DNA of 64,000 nucleotides from contig JAKSZU010000016.1 of assembly GCA_026018925.1 (NCBI GenBank), positions 79,866,059 through 79,930,058 on the forward strand, written 5' to 3'. Positions 9,258 through 21,930 of the stretch are shown piece by piece. The translations under genes and the position numbers were made by a program. The stretch is from Tupaia tana (lineage: Eukaryota; Chordata; Mammalia; Scandentia; Tupaiidae). The notes beneath the pieces are model-generated. The model was not told where the DNA came from and made no database searches. It saw only the letters and a list, made by a program, of their open reading frames with translations. The first letter of the stretch is position 1. Each line of letters begins with the position of its first letter.

Positions 9258-11270
9258 TCAGAAATAATTTAAATACTGACCCGCAAAGACGAACAGGATG
9301 AACCAAAAGACCTCTAAAAGGCACTGTCAACCCTGAGGACCTGGAGTATTTTACCCACAGGACAAATAGCAAGTAAAACCGATGTTGGAGATAAAATTTC
9401 TTGGGTAGACAGAGAGTGCAATTGCAAGGGAATTTAATTTCCCCCTGAACTGAGAATGAAACCCAAGACAATAAGTGACTATATAAAGAGAACATCACTT
9501 TCTAAGTGTTGACATCGGTAAGCTCTTTCCACTCCAAGTTCGAATTTTTACAGAAAAATGAAAAAGTTTTCAAATAGCTTCAGCCGTTCCGTTTTGACTG
9601 CCAGTTGGAAATACGCTGCTGAGACTGGGACTTAAACTGTCAGAAGTCTCAATCCATAAAGTATCACGTCCCTTATTTTCTTTTGGTTTCTTTTTATCGG
9701 TTTTACAAAAGTTAATTGCTTTTTTGCAAAGAAATAAAATGTTCAAAATGTCACAACTATTGGCTGATATTCTTGGAGTCTAAATAAAACCTGTTCTCCA
9801 GGGAAACGAAAGCTTAGGAGACTCACTGAAAATACTTTAATTACTGGGATGGGAGGGGGGCATCTTTTTAAAATGTAACTGATAACTACATTCCCCCACC
9901 CCACTCAAACACATGACCAAACACCCCAAATTGAACAGGAATGAGTGATTAAAATGATGATTAGGGGGAAAAAGCAAGAACAACATGTCCTTAGGAAACT
10001 AATTTTATCAATTTAATGAAGATGTCTATGTCATGGAACTGCCTGGAAAAAAAACGTCCAAGTGTGGATAAGTAGCTAGACAGATAAATGATAGCTAGCT
10101 AGCTATCAGCTAATACACACAGCTAATGGTTCCAAGACAGAACAGCCAGAACAATTTATGTAAAATTTCGGAAATGATCATGTTTGGCAGCAGGGCCTCT
10201 GCTACATTACTGCATACGTTCTGGTTCTTGAAATCATGAAGAACCTGAAAGGCCAGGGTGAACTGCCACTCTCTCAATTTGATTTACCCAGAAACCTCTC
10301 ATTTTCCCTCAGAGCAGCTTTTACAGTCCCACCACACTTGAACCCCCTGAGTGATAGCTCTGGTCCCAGCCTACGCGTATTAACAACTCTGCAGTCTTCT
10401 CTCGAAGAATACTACAGGGAAGGAGGAAGAGCTTGTGGGGCTGTGTATCACAATGAGGACAAAAACACAAAATCTACACTAAAAATACAAGAGAACGCTA
10501 GGAGTTTGGTGTGGGACGTGCTTTCTGAAGCTGTAGAACACACCCAGTTTGGGGACGACAACAGAGGGGACAGGTGTGCGGGCCTGGCCAGCAACCCCAT
10601 CAAAGCCACGGGAGCAGACACGACAGCCATGAGTGAGGAAAGACTGCGCTTGTTCATTTCGTCTTGAATTGACTTTAACAAAACAGCTTTGCTTGCCCGG
10701 GTATCTGAAAGAACGAGCTCAGTGACCTAAAGAAGGGACTTTCTGAAGCATCTCTAACTGCATTTCTAATGCCAACTCTTTTCTCATTTTGGTACCTTGA
10801 ACCTTGACATGCCTTTTACGATGAACAGTGGGGCACAGTTTACAGGGTAACTTTTTTTCTGTTAGTGGTAACATACATGCACACAGGTGTACACGTGGGA
10901 GTGCAAGCTCTCACACATGTGCACATACACGATGCTCGAACAACTGACACTCGGTAGCATCCTTGTTGCATGAAATCCAGTTAATAAGGTCCATTTCCTT
11001 CAAATAGATGTGGTTTGTAATTCTTAACCACAAGTGAACAGAGAAAATTCATTTTGATTTCATCATGGGGTGAAGAATGTCAGCGTTTCTTCTCCAGTGT
11101 AGGCCTGAGTAAGCAGGACCCATTACCTGAATTCTGGGAGGTAAGACTTGCATGGCTGGATCTAATGCACACGCCTGGAATTTGCCACGGACACCTCCAC
11201 CTCAACATTAAGAATATCAAGTACCAAACGGTGCGGGGGAGCAGTGCTAGTATCAAAATTTGTTTAGGTC
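9258..11270. other. Unique sequence, longest low-complexity-free stretch of this third
   Basis: No repeat family is recognised. The part at 9520-9760 is AT-rich and repeat-free. A 143-aa open frame runs 10236-10667, but it has no recognised domain, no splice sites that I can defend and no codon evidence. The segment 10850-10935 is rich in short acac and tgtg runs. Confidence 0.4.
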
Positions 11271-11274
11271 AACG

Positions 11275-11462
11275 GCTGACTCTGGAGTGTACCTCAGCGT
11301 GGCCCAGAGGTCTTGTTCAAGCTCAGGTACCCAGGCCCCAGCCCTGGAGTTTCTGGCTCCATTTGTCTGGGGTGAGGCAGCACAGAACGTATCTGTAATG
11401 AGTCCCCACATGTGCCTACTGCTGTCTGAGGACCATGCCTGGAGAACTGTGGCTCTGGAGTC
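11275..11462 (+). mobile_element. MER5A-like DNA transposon (hAT-Charlie MITE)
   Basis: The central blocks 'gtcttgttcaagctcaggtacccaggccccagccctggagtttctg' and 'gtctggggtgaggcag', and the end 'ctgaggaccatgcctggagaactg', follow the MER5A order. This is a non-coding ancient eutherian hAT element. Confidence 0.65.
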
Positions 11463-11639
11463 CTAGAGTAATGACTGTAATCACTGAGGCTTCGAGAAAG
11501 GAAGAAGTCAGGCCAGGGCTTCAGACCCTCCTTTTGTTTCAAAGCCATCCTGATTTTACCTCTTTCTCAGATGCTCCATGGGAATTCATATCAAATGAAA
11601 GCATTGTTGCTTCATTTTTTAAAATGTACAAATCATTTT

Positions 11640-11870
11640 TGAAATCAAAAGATCCAAAGCTTTGGAGTAAGATGGGTCTGGGTTGGAATGTCAGTTTTAT
11701 CACTGAGTCCTTAAAATGATCTGCACTGTTGTTTTTATGTTTTTTAACCCTCTCCAAAATAGGGGTAATGAAAACATATTTGGGGTTTAGAGATTAGGAC
11801 ATGCCATGGATAGTGAATGCAGTTCCTTACAAATAGCAGGTGCCAGTGGGTTGTAGCCACTGACACAGTA
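11640..11870 (+). repeat. MIR SINE fragment
   Basis: It begins at 'ctttggagtaagatgggtctgggttggaatg', passes through 'taaccctctccaaaataggggtaatg' and ends near 'cttacaaatagcaggtgcc', the expected MIR order. Confidence 0.7.
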
Positions 11871-13780
11871 AGTACAAGGCTAGAGACCTGGCATCAGACA
11901 ATGGGGTGAGTGAAACATGACACACACGTCCCAGATCCACATCTGGAGACCTCCCTGAATATACTGGCCACGAGAGTGCCACGATCCAGGGCTGGCTGGA
12001 TCGTCACATCATGGCCCTGTGGAGGGTTTAGTCTTTTGCTTGTTCTCTCATATGAGAGGAAAAGAACTGCAGAGTTCTTATCCTTAAAGGTAGAAACCTT
12101 GACGTCTTCGTCCTTTCTGTTCCTGTTGGCTGCTCATAGTAGCTGACCAGAGAGGGCTGTTGTCAACCAACTTTGGAATGGGCTGCCAGTCCTCAGCCCA
12201 GGTTAATCAAGGTTCAGGGTCCTGGCTAGGTCTTAAGTACCCAGGTTTGGAAAGCTGGACATTTATTGCCTGGTTGTCTCTGAGCCCTGGGCACCTGGCA
12301 TGGCTGACTGGACACTGGCCAACACGCACGCCTGTGGACAGAAGGAGCCTGGGACCCAGCTCTGGTAGCAGCAGCTCCACATGGCTCAGTTCCACGCGCC
12401 TCCCTTCCTCGGCGGCTACCGTAGGTGCTCGCCTAACACGGCTTCCCGAGCTCCACGGTGCGTGCTTGGGAAGATCCACGGTCACAGGCATAACTCCCTC
12501 CCTTGTTGTGACTCCCCAGTTTTTGCCATTCCCCCATCTGCTTGGTGCGTGGGAACTCGGCAAGTGGCAATATCATTTGTACCAAGGGTAAAGATATTTC
12601 CCTCTAACTTAAGTCTAGGCTGTTATTAAAAACATTTAACATTTTTGCTACTATAAAGAACATTTATTCCTAGGGAAAAAAAAAAAAGAGAAACAAATAA
12701 GAAAAGAAATCTCTTCATGTAAACGTGTGTTTTCAGTCTACAATATCATTAAAAAAAAAAAAAAAACTATAGAAAACTTTGGGGCTCTATCATTCTAAGA
12801 AAGTACTTTATCTCAAATTTGAACAGCCTGGAAGTGGGAGGAAGGGTTTCAATACTAACTACAAAGATAGAAATCTAGCTCTGAGTTCTGAACACAGAGC
12901 GGGAACAGCTTGAGGGTGTTATTTCAATATTTTCCCTTAAAGGTAAGCTAACAGTTATAAGTGGCGTCTGCCTTAGGAAGATCCCTTCACACAACAAGTT
13001 ATAAGTAAATATTCTTGCAAATGGCTGTCTGTGGGAAAGAGTTAAGCAACATCAAAATTCTACCAATGTCTATAAGACAACATAGCAATTAAATTGGTGG
13101 GTTTTTGAAATGTGTTACTTTAAATGCTTTGATTTACTTGGTCATATACTTCTATTAAAAATCTACCTCATTAACTCATTCAGAATCTCGGGGGCTCCTA
13201 CCTAGCATTAAGCAGATGTAAGTCTACAGCAGCTAAGAAAAAAAAAAAAAAAAGTCCACAATGTAGCAAAGCAAGATTTCTAAGCTAAGCACTTTCTATT
13301 GCCTGGGTCTAGCACATAAAGTATATTTCAATATAAATGGCTACGTCCCCACCTCTACCTTAATGACCTTCTTGATAGATACTGTAGCCTTTCATATTAA
13401 TTACATCATTAATAATGGTTTCTTTGAGAAGTCATCTATTAAAACAGCCCTGGCAGGAGACATATGGCTAGACTGGGGTATCTACAGATCAGCCCTAAGG
13501 AACGCAAATCTCACCTTTAGAAGTGTCCATTTACAACAAGACAGGACGTGGCTTAAGAGTCCATGGTTCAGTTTCTAACTCCCGGTAGACATGGCGGAGG
13601 CTAGATGGGTTGGGGAGTGGGGAGAAGGTATGCAGTCCCACCTGGGGGACGGGCATGAAGGCTCTGAAAAGGAGCAGATAAATGGAGAATGAGTGCCCCG
13701 GGAATTACTGCTCCCGGGTGTGTTTCTCTAGCCCTCGGAGGGACATGCATGCTTGGTGCCCATTGCTACACTAGACTGCA
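11871..13780. other. Unique sequence with poly-A runs
   Basis: No repeat family or exon is recognised. Poly-A runs lie at 12676-12687, 12750-12766 and 13239-13253. A somewhat GC-richer part at 12290-12560 holds open frames on both strands but no family match. Confidence 0.4.
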
Positions 13781-13787
13781 GACATCA

Positions 13788-13875
13788 CACGCTGAGCGGT
13801 GGCCGGGCACACAACCATCGGGCGCCTGCCAGGGCGAGACGCCGCTGGGCACTCTGCACCCGCCACCTCGCCGGA
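13788..13875. promoter_or_regulatory. Small CpG cluster, role unknown
   Basis: Eleven CpG dinucleotides fall within 88 bases, including ggcgcc and gccgct, in a window where CpG is otherwise rare outside young SINEs. No SINE is present here. It is too short for a classical CpG island. It could be a minor promoter or enhancer, or an old GC-rich remnant. No transcript start can be shown from sequence alone. Confidence 0.3.
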
Positions 13876-14359
13876 CCTTCACAGGTGTTCCTGCAGCATG
13901 TGGAGGGCACCGGGCTTACCTGATTCTGCCTTGTGGGAGGACAGAGAACCAGAGGGGCTAAGTCACGAGCTGTGGTCACACTGCTCGCTGTTAAGTGTGG
14001 CCAGAGTCCTAACCCCAGGTTGAGACTCTTGCCTAGCACTGTTCTCCCACAGGGTCCTTCACACACCCCAGACCCTGTGGTGGAGCCTGGGAATCACTTA
14101 GTGTTTCTGGGCCAGAGTGGCCAGGAGGAGAGCACCGATAGCCAGAATGAATGCAGTGTCTCAGATCACAGCAGCCTCGGTTTTCCTGCCACAGGACTTA
14201 GCTCTCCACCTTCAGGGGACAGCAGCCACTGAAATATTAAGCAGGAGAACGGACATCACCATTTTTCAAGAAACCAAGTCCAGAGACTCTGGTCGTTCTG
14301 TGTTTCGTTTTTCCCTTTGTATCTGATAAGTAACCAAGTTCCCTTCCTTTTATCCTATG

Positions 14360-14558
14360 TCAACACACCAGGCAGGAGCTTGGTCTGAATCCTGGCCCTG
14401 CCAGCAACTTCGACTTTACATACATTTCTAAAGCTTCTCAGGTCTCAGTTTCCTGTTCTGTAAGATTGGGTTATGGAAGTTCTCACTACACAGGCTGCTT
14501 TGAGGGTCAGCAGATGATGGTGCACTGCACATGCCCGACCCGTGGCAAACGCCCAGTG
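14360..14558 (+). repeat. MIR SINE, near full length
   Basis: 'gcttggtctgaatcctggccctgccagcaac', 'tctcaggtctcagtttcctgttctgtaagattggg' and 'tggcaaacgcccagtgagtg' give the complete MIR order from B-box side to 3' end. Confidence 0.8.
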
Positions 14559-14560
14559 AG

Positions 14561-14954
14561 TGTCACGGGCGGAATCACATCTTCCACAACTTGTATGCTG
14601 AGGTTCTAGCCTCTAACGTCTCAAATGTGACTGTGTTTGGAGACAGGTCTTTACAGAGGTCATCGAGTTAAAGCCAGTCCTCAGAGAGGGCCCTGTCCTA
14701 ATATCTCTGGTATCCTTAAGAGAAGAGGCCATGTCAGCTACAAACGTGAAGGGTTAGAGGAGAGAAGATAGCCCCCTGCAAGCCACGGAGAGAGAGTGGG
14801 ACACGCCCTTCCTTCTCAGCCTCACAAGGAGCTAGCCCTGCTGACACCGCAATGCTGGACCCTTTTCCCTGAGAACTATGAAAAAAATAACTTTTCGTTG
14901 TTGTTTAAGCCACTCAGTCTGTGGCTGTGTATGACAGCCCCTGCCAACTAAGGC
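14561..14954 (+). mobile_element. Solitary MaLR LTR (MLT1-type)
   Basis: Sense-strand LTR order: 'cggaatcacatcttccac', 'gtgtttggagacaggtctttac', 'aagccactcagtctgtggctgtgtatgacagcccctgcc'. This is the ERVL-MaLR MLT1 layout. It is an old non-coding solo LTR, with no internal retroviral genes nearby. Confidence 0.75.
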
Positions 14955-16060
14955 AGAGTTAGGTCTGGTCCCTCCACTGCGGCCTCCCTATCTAGGTCAT
15001 CTTAAGAACCTTCTGCCTGATGAGTGCTCAGCCTCCTGGCTATCCTCCTTGTCTGAGAGCTTAGCAGAGCCAATACGCTTCGCTCTGTGCCAGTTTGAAT
15101 CAGCTGTAGTCACTGCCTGGGGCACTGCAGGGAGAAGTTTGCTGAGGCCAGCCCAGACACAGCTGGTGAAGGTGCAGTAATTGATTAGTAATGCCTGCCA
15201 TAGGCATAGAACGGGAAGGTGCAGGGTTCTGCTAGGGATGTTTCAGTCCTGCCAAGGCGCTCACTGGTGTATTTGTCTGGGAAAACTGTTAGCTGAATGA
15301 ACATCTCATCTTTTCATCACTCTACTCAAGAGCTTCAAGTAGCTTATTTCTGCCAACCACATAAAATGTCGACACTTCTGTCTCCAGCAACTCCAAGAAT
15401 ATTTAGGTATTGATCTGTTCATTTAAGAACACAAGAAATAACAACATAATAATCATATACAAACTACAATAACCTAATGCAATCAGATACAAGGCAATAG
15501 CATACCAGTCACACAAGAAGTCACACTGGCTGACGCTGGAATATCACAGCCCTCAGCACACTTCCTGTTCACTTACCTCTCATCATTGCTAGCTTTGAGT
15601 TCATTTCTTTACCACCCTTCTCTTCCATTTCACAATTCAGACAGTATAGGAGGAAATACATTTTCTGGTTTCTTCTGCATTCGCATTTCAGAAGCTGTCT
15701 AACCTGATCGGCAAAGTGGCCTACACTTCCATAGCCCATTTGAAAAGTCCAGGAACAGCCTGGCTGGCTCAGTCACATGTCCAGTTTGGACCAATCCCCA
15801 AAGCAGGAGAAGAGTGAACTCAGATTGACTGGGCCTGGCTCACATGTTCACACCTTCATCCAGGGCAGTGGGAGTGGGTGACAGTGACCAGAGAGGGAAG
15901 GAATATTGCTGCGAATCCAGGCAGAGTTCAGAAACAACAGACGATCTCTCCATCTGCCTCAATGACCCAGGGAAACCTCATTTCTGCTCTTCCCCAATTC
16001 TCTATATTCTCCGTAAAGATTACTTTCCATCCTACCTTCCTGTCATGTTCGGAAAATGCA
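14955..16060. other. Unique sequence
   Basis: No assigned repeat. A repeat-poor stretch near 15110-15230 contains caattgattagtaatg-like homeodomain sites (cagtaattgattagtaatg at about 15175). No exon is seen. Confidence 0.4.
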
Positions 16061-16287
16061 CTTTTTTTTTTAAGCTTATTAATTTATTTCTTCCATGAGT
16101 GAGAAATGAGGGACAGAGAAACAGGTACCCCAGCAGGGTCCTCATGCTGCGACTTACTCCAAGTCTCAGCCAGCTCCAATCACAAGCACCCACGTGCCCT
16201 GCATGCTCTGGCAGGTCCTGGGGTGTGAACCCAGGACTTTTCCCAGGTGTGTCCAGTTGCACTTCTACTGCACCACTGCCTGTCCCC
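16061..16287 (-). mobile_element. Second tRNA-derived SINE family
   Basis: On the minus strand it begins ggggacaggcagtggtgcag and has a B box gggttcacaccccagg. Next come a tgggtgcttgtgattggag block and 'gaggaccctgctggggtacctg', ending in a tctctgtccctcatttctcac tract and an A/T-rich tail. Its body differs from the main SINE. Related copies lie at 19111, 37388 and 62908. Confidence 0.75.
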
Positions 16288-17027
16288 AACTCTGCTCTCT
16301 TTCATCCCCTAAAGGGTCACACAGATTTGGGAGACACATCCCATGATTAAATAGCTGAGAATATACCACTGGTAACTGCCAAGTAGTAACTTGAGAGGTT
16401 TCATTGCCAATGACAATAATTCTTTTTGAAGGAGTTGGATCTGGAAAAAAAAAAAAATTAATGGTGGATGGAGAAAAAGAAGGCACTTGAAGTATGAAAC
16501 ATTCAGAATATTTTGAAGGATGAACAGATCAGGAGGTAGAAAGGGCTTCGGATGGAGCTGAGTAGATGACAGGACTGATGCGATGAAACTTCAGTATTTT
16601 GTAGGACGTTATCACATCTGAGTGTGAGGTAAGATTAAACATCTACATGATGCTTCAAAATGTCTCAAAACTCCCTGTAAATTTAACATGGTGTGCAGAA
16701 AAGAGAAGGCAAATAAGCTTGCACTCCAGAATTAAATGAGATGTTGACTGTGACCACAAGAGCATCGTGTTAGGAAAGGTTCAGAAGCAGAGTTTATCTG
16801 CAAGGAAAAGAATGTCTCGATTAAATAAAGATGTATAACACACACAACTGAAACACAACTGGACCTTACTTTATGCCCCTGAAACACCTGCTGACAAGCT
16901 AAAGTTCTGTAGACATTTGCTTAAGATAACAACAAAACCTGGCTGTAAGTCTACACTCAGTGAAAAATCCAACTTACCCCTAGCTTTGTAGTATAAGAAC
17001 GTGTACACTGCAATTCGAGTCTATCCA
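16288..17027. other. Unique sequence
   Basis: Nothing is assigned. There is a poly-A run at 16446-16457. Confidence 0.4.
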
Positions 17028-17490
17028 TAACGATATGCACAAAGATGGAAGATCAGTTGTAAAAGACTATGGAATACTACTCAGCCATTAAGACAGAGAG
17101 AGAGAGACTAATATCTGATACAAAGTGGATGACTCTGGAAGATTTAATGCTAGGTGAAGCAAGCCAGACTATGAAAGAGAGACAATGAGTGTCCCCACTC
17201 AACATAGACTGAATGTTTGTACTTTATGGCCAAAACAGAGAGATGGAAAGGCACACGGTGGGGAGGGCGACAGCAGGTACCAGAGGCGGTGCAGCAGGGG
17301 TGGGTAGCAGGTGGTGGGAGGAAGGAGATGAGGTGAGAAAAAAAATGTTTAATAGATATATAAATGAAGTTATCTGTTGATGGTAGCATTTGACCGGACA
17401 TGAACTACATTCATGCTGGGAAACACCATCTTGTAAAGATGTATAGTGATTAAATGTAAACTTAAAAAGTGTAAGAGGAAAAAAATGGTA
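17028..17490 (+). mobile_element. L1 LINE 3' end
   Basis: It contains the tail of L1 ORF2/3' UTR: 'tatggaatactactcagccattaag', 'atgctaggtgaagcaagccag', then 'gagagacaatgagtgtccccactcaacatagactg'. A G-rich 3' UTR part follows (17250-17330), with an A-rich end after 'tgtaaacttaaaaagtg'. Coding parts are missing. It is a 5'-truncated relic and inactive. Confidence 0.75.
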
Positions 17491-17959
17491 AAACAACAAC
17501 AAAAGCCAAAGGGAAACTTCTACTGATTAAGGACCAGATTATCTAATGACTCTAAACAGGACAGAAAAAGATGGTAGGAAAGAGAGGAGACAGAGTGAAG
17601 TTATTTACAGTAGATACAATTTAGGCCATATAGCATTAAGCTGTCCTTCAGGAAACAGACTGATAAGCTGATAAATAAACTCTCGAGAAGCCAATTCAAC
17701 AAAAATCAATTCATTTAAAAAATCATATTACTGGAAAACTTACCAAGAATTGATATTCTTGCAATTATTTTGTCAATAATTTATCCCTATAAGATGAGGG
17801 TGAATTTATGATATATTCCTATCTTAGACACTTAGTACTTCAACATGTCAATAATTTACACATGAAATCATGGGTAAAGAGTGTGTGTGTATGTGTGTAA
17901 AAATAGTTCATCAGTTTTCTGAGAACTTCTTACATAAGTAGATTGAAAGATCACTAAAT

Positions 17960-18120
17960 TTGGGACTAAAAGATTAGTAATTGGGGCTCTGCTCATTAGG
18001 CACTGTGCACCCTTATACAAGTCATTTTATTGATCTAAATTTTAAGATCTTCATCTGCAATATAAAAAAGAAAATCTCACCCTTCTCTCTACTTTTAAGA
18101 ATGTAATAGAATAACTGTCA
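17960..18120 (+). repeat. MIR SINE fragment
   Basis: 'cttatacaagtcattttattgatctaaattttaagatcttcatctgcaatataaa' follows the MIR 'gggcaagttacttaacctct..tcatctgtaaaatg' region. It is diverged. Confidence 0.6.
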
Positions 18121-19110
18121 GAGATAACTGCTGATGTCTCCCTGCCCCTTAAAGCCCATAATAGATCTTTCCAGATATCTAAGTTTGGGAAAAGTACCAA
18201 GTTTTTCTTAAGATTGCTGCAAATTGCTAGGGGCCTTATACTCTCATGGGGCAGATTAGGCTTCCGTTTCTTGCTCTCCCTGTATTTGTATTCTTTGCCT
18301 CTTGCTATTAAGCCACCTTTGAATAAAATCAACGTTCCTGAACAACAAGTACGCCAGCAAGATCTTCAGGGAAGGACATGGCCCGTGCAGCGAACTGCTG
18401 AGCCAGGCAGTGCTGAGGTGACAGGTGACTCCAGAGCTCAGGAATAACAAAGTTAATTTCTTGCTCTGATCACATGTCCACTATGAATTTGGCGGGACAG
18501 GAAGAGGGGTGTTGCTCCTCAAAGCTTCTCAGGCATCTAGGATGAAGGAAGACCCATCATCTCAAACATTTCCATTCACCACGCCCGAGGAAAAGAAAAC
18601 CTCTAGAAACTCTAGCATCAGCAAGTAAATGTCTCTGGACCTGTCATTTTCATTTCTAGCTCATTAGCCAGAGCTAGTCTCAAGGCCCCATTCAAACCAC
18701 AAGAAGTTCAGAAAATGCCCAATGGGGAGAACAGACTCTTTTGTGATGAGCCCTAATGGCAGCCACACAATATTTTTTATAGAGAAGCTAAAGGGTTTAC
18801 ATTGTAGCAATGCAAACGTTGAGTATTATGACACACAGAAGTATCCTCACATATACTGCCATTTTGCTCAATCTTTCTCTCTTTCCTACCCCGTTAATCC
18901 CCACGTGTCTTTTAGCTCTATCCCTCTTAGAAGCCAAGACATTCTTGAATTTCTTTTCTATGGATGTACAGAGCGAATTGGCACTATACAAGCTTGATTT
19001 CCAGTTCAGCTTCAGACTATTCTTTGCTAAGCCAAGACTGTAGAAGTTTGGAAACTACAATTTGCAAAAGCTTGTTTAAGTTCTTACTCTGCAGTCAACC
19101 CACTTTTTAT
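18121..19110. other. Unique sequence
   Basis: No repeat family or exon is recognised. Confidence 0.4.
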
Positions 19111-19363
19111 TCTTTTTAATTTTTTAAAAATGTATTTATTCATTTCTTCCACGAGTGAGAAAGAGAGACAGAGGGAGAAAGAGTACAACAACACCCCAGC
19201 ACAGTCTAGACACTGTAGTTTCCCTGCCTTAGCCAGCCCTGGATCACGGGCACCCACATTTCCAGCATCCTTCGGGAAGTCTCTGAAAGCAAACCTGGAA
19301 ACGTCCTCTGTGAGTCAGTCCTGAAGAGCGCTGGATTCTACTGCTGCACTGCCATCTGACCCC
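19111..19363 (-). mobile_element. Second tRNA-derived SINE family
   Basis: Same family as the copy at 16061, but more diverged. The minus-strand 5' end is ggggtcagatggcagtgcagcagtag, and the 3' part has tctctttctccctctgtctctc and 'ctcactcgtggaagaaatgaata'. Flanks share attcttttt (19109-19117 and 19365-19373), a probable target-site duplication. Confidence 0.72.
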
Positions 19364-21759
19364 GATTCTTTTTGAGTGGGTATTTTGGGGACTGGGAGAA
19401 GACCATTAGATGAATTATTCTCCCACCTACAAACCAAAATGTGATAGTATACATGAAAGCAATGTATACAGCAGAAAGTCCTACATTTAGAAATCACTTA
19501 CCAAGCTGGAAACTTCTTTGGGCCCCTTAATCTCACTGTGGGAAGGGAATAACATCCCACGCTCTGAGCATCACTATCGTGTGTACATGAACATATTCTG
19601 TACACTCCAAAGTGGTATGCAAATGCAAGACATGGATGGAACTGCAGTCAGGCACAACTCTGCTGCAGGGGATTCAGGAGGTACCCCAACTCCTGAGCAT
19701 GGAGAGCTGTCTTCTTCTGGTTCCAGAAAGTAGACATGTTCTGGTTTGATATCAAGAGGAAATCAAGCTTCCCCACAACTTTGGTTTTGTCTGTCTTTGT
19801 GATTTAATAATGCAGTCCATATTGGAAGATGATGCAGTTATGTCAGTTATTAGAGAATTGCATTTCTGTGTTCTGCTAAAGCGGAGTCAAGATTAGCTCA
19901 GCCAGATGCAGACGTCGAACCAGATAGAGACATACCTCCCAGTCAGCCCATCCATCTTCCTCTAGGACATGTCAGCACGCAGAATTTATGAAAGACAGAC
20001 TGTATTAAAAATGTTAAATGCACTTTTTAAATGTAACCACTGCAGAAATAAGATACTTTTTTTGTTCATTTGCTTGCTTTTCCTTATTGCTGTTTGGCAT
20101 TATTTTTCCTCAACTGGACTGTCTGTGCTTGTTAAGCCTCGGTAAATGGCCAGTTATGAGGCAAACACAAAATATACATATGAATATTTAATAAGAAACG
20201 ATAGCAGAAATATAGTGTGCATTTGTTGCTCCACTGGAAAGCTATATTCGTTATTCTACAAATTATTCTCCTATAAATATTTCAGAAACTTGGAAAAGGT
20301 TGGACGAGTGTGCCCCGTGGTTGGTGGGCTGAATGCCCTTTTGCATTTGCGTCCTGATGGATGCCAATCCTGCTGTCACTGCGCAGGTCTGGAATCCATC
20401 TTCCGGTCAGCGTTAGGGGATGGAGTTATTTCTTTTCCTGTCATACAGCACACGTAAATAAGAAGAAAGCCCCAGTTAGCATGCAGGGAGGATGGGTTCT
20501 TCCTTGACCAGAGGGTAGACAATGACTTTCTTGTTATGGGCCAAGATTAAGGAACAGAACAGTTACTGTGCAAGGTAATCTGCAAAAATAAAAAAAGAAG
20601 GTGTCTTTTCATTCCAGTATAATGTATTTGAAAGCCCAAGCCTTCTCGGTCTACTGATTTTGATACAAGTGATTTATTTTATGAGAATACAAATATTTAA
20701 GTGCCTAATATGTGTAAGGCACAAAGCTATGTGCTGAAGCTGGAATAATGACACCAAAAAATATGATTATTTTTGATATCATCTAATTACTAAAGAATGA
20801 CTTCATTTCAGTTGATTAACTTGGAATAAAATACAGACTGAATTTGGGGGCTGAATGGTGTTAATATTATTTCTCTTTGATAGCGGAAGGGCCAATAGGT
20901 AGTTCACTGTCTGTTCAATATGGTAGCCAGGGAGTAAACAGATGACCCCATGACTGCCCCTAAGCGAGACTGGATGTAATGGAGGTGGGAAACCTAGGAT
21001 AGATTGTGTTATGGTTCTTCTAGGGTATGAGAGATGAGGAGCTTACAGTCAAGGCAATGTAGCTAGTGATTAAATTATTTTCATCCAGTTGTAGACTGAT
21101 TCTAACCTTCTCTTCGGAGAAGAAGCCAGGTCTTGACAAGTCTACTGCTGTCCTTAACCACAGCCCTGCTTTGGACACACGCACAATCCATGCTCTTGCT
21201 GGAGCACGGGGTTGCTGCAATCAACAGTGACTCCAAGGGTTGTGAGGCTCAGCTCTTGTGTGTCATGTGGGATGACCACTCAGACAGCTGGCACCTCAAG
21301 TCCATTTTCAACTTTTGAGACATGGTTTTTATTGGACAGGAGAGATCAAAACTCTTGGTATGAATAATCAATCACAATATGAATATTTTTCTCTAAAGGA
21401 CTTCTCTTCCCCCAACTTTTCTACCAGGAGTTGTATCACTCAGCAATTGAGAAGTGGCCAGAGAGAGATATTGAAAGTCCATGGAGGATAACAGCAGTAG
21501 CATCACCATCGTCAGCAGTGACACAGTAGAAGCTACAGAGAAGTCCATCCTGTGTACGCGTGTTCTAGGCATTCCAGGACTAACCCTGGTAATTTGCTTT
21601 GGGTCACACAGTCAACTGAAGTTGAGATATCAGTAGAGATTTTGAATCCTTATGGTCTCTCAAAATTCCTTGGCCACAATCGTTGCCACTCATGGTTCCT
21701 CCCCATTTTCTGACCAAGCTGGAATCATTCTTATGATGGACCACATGGTGTGTGGAATC
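19364..21759. other. Unique sequence with an L2/MIR trace
   Basis: Mostly unassigned. At 20695-20760 'aagtgcctaatatgtgtaaggcacaaagctatgtgctg' resembles an antisense L2/MIR 3' end. No exon could be supported, including the frame at 20146-20457. Confidence 0.4.
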
Positions 21760-21930
21760 AGGCTTTTTGTTTTTCCATGTTAGACACAATACTTCAAATC
21801 TGTGTAACCCTAAGCAAATTACTCAATGTTCCAAAAGCCTCAGTGTCCTCATACAGAAAATGCGGATAGTAAACATCACCGATTTGTTACATTGACTAAA
21901 CAAAATAACATGTATCCAATTTTCATAGTG
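21760..21930 (+). repeat. MIR SINE fragment
   Basis: 'ctgtgtaaccctaagcaaattactcaatgttccaaaagcctcagtgtcctcatacagaaaatgcggatag' is the MIR core in order. Confidence 0.75.

Noticed and set aside
10236-10667. 143-aa open frame in unique sequence
   Set aside because: No repeat explains it, but it shows no known domain, no clear initiation context and no exon boundaries. A conservation or RNA search would be decisive. Not called.
12160-12591. 143-aa open frame with a 118-aa antisense frame
   Set aside because: Open frames on both strands in GC-richer DNA are expected by chance. Ser-rich, with no family resemblance.
14561-14954. Intact endogenous retrovirus at the MaLR LTRs
   Set aside because: All four named LTRs are solitary, diverged and without gag, pol or env sequence nearby.
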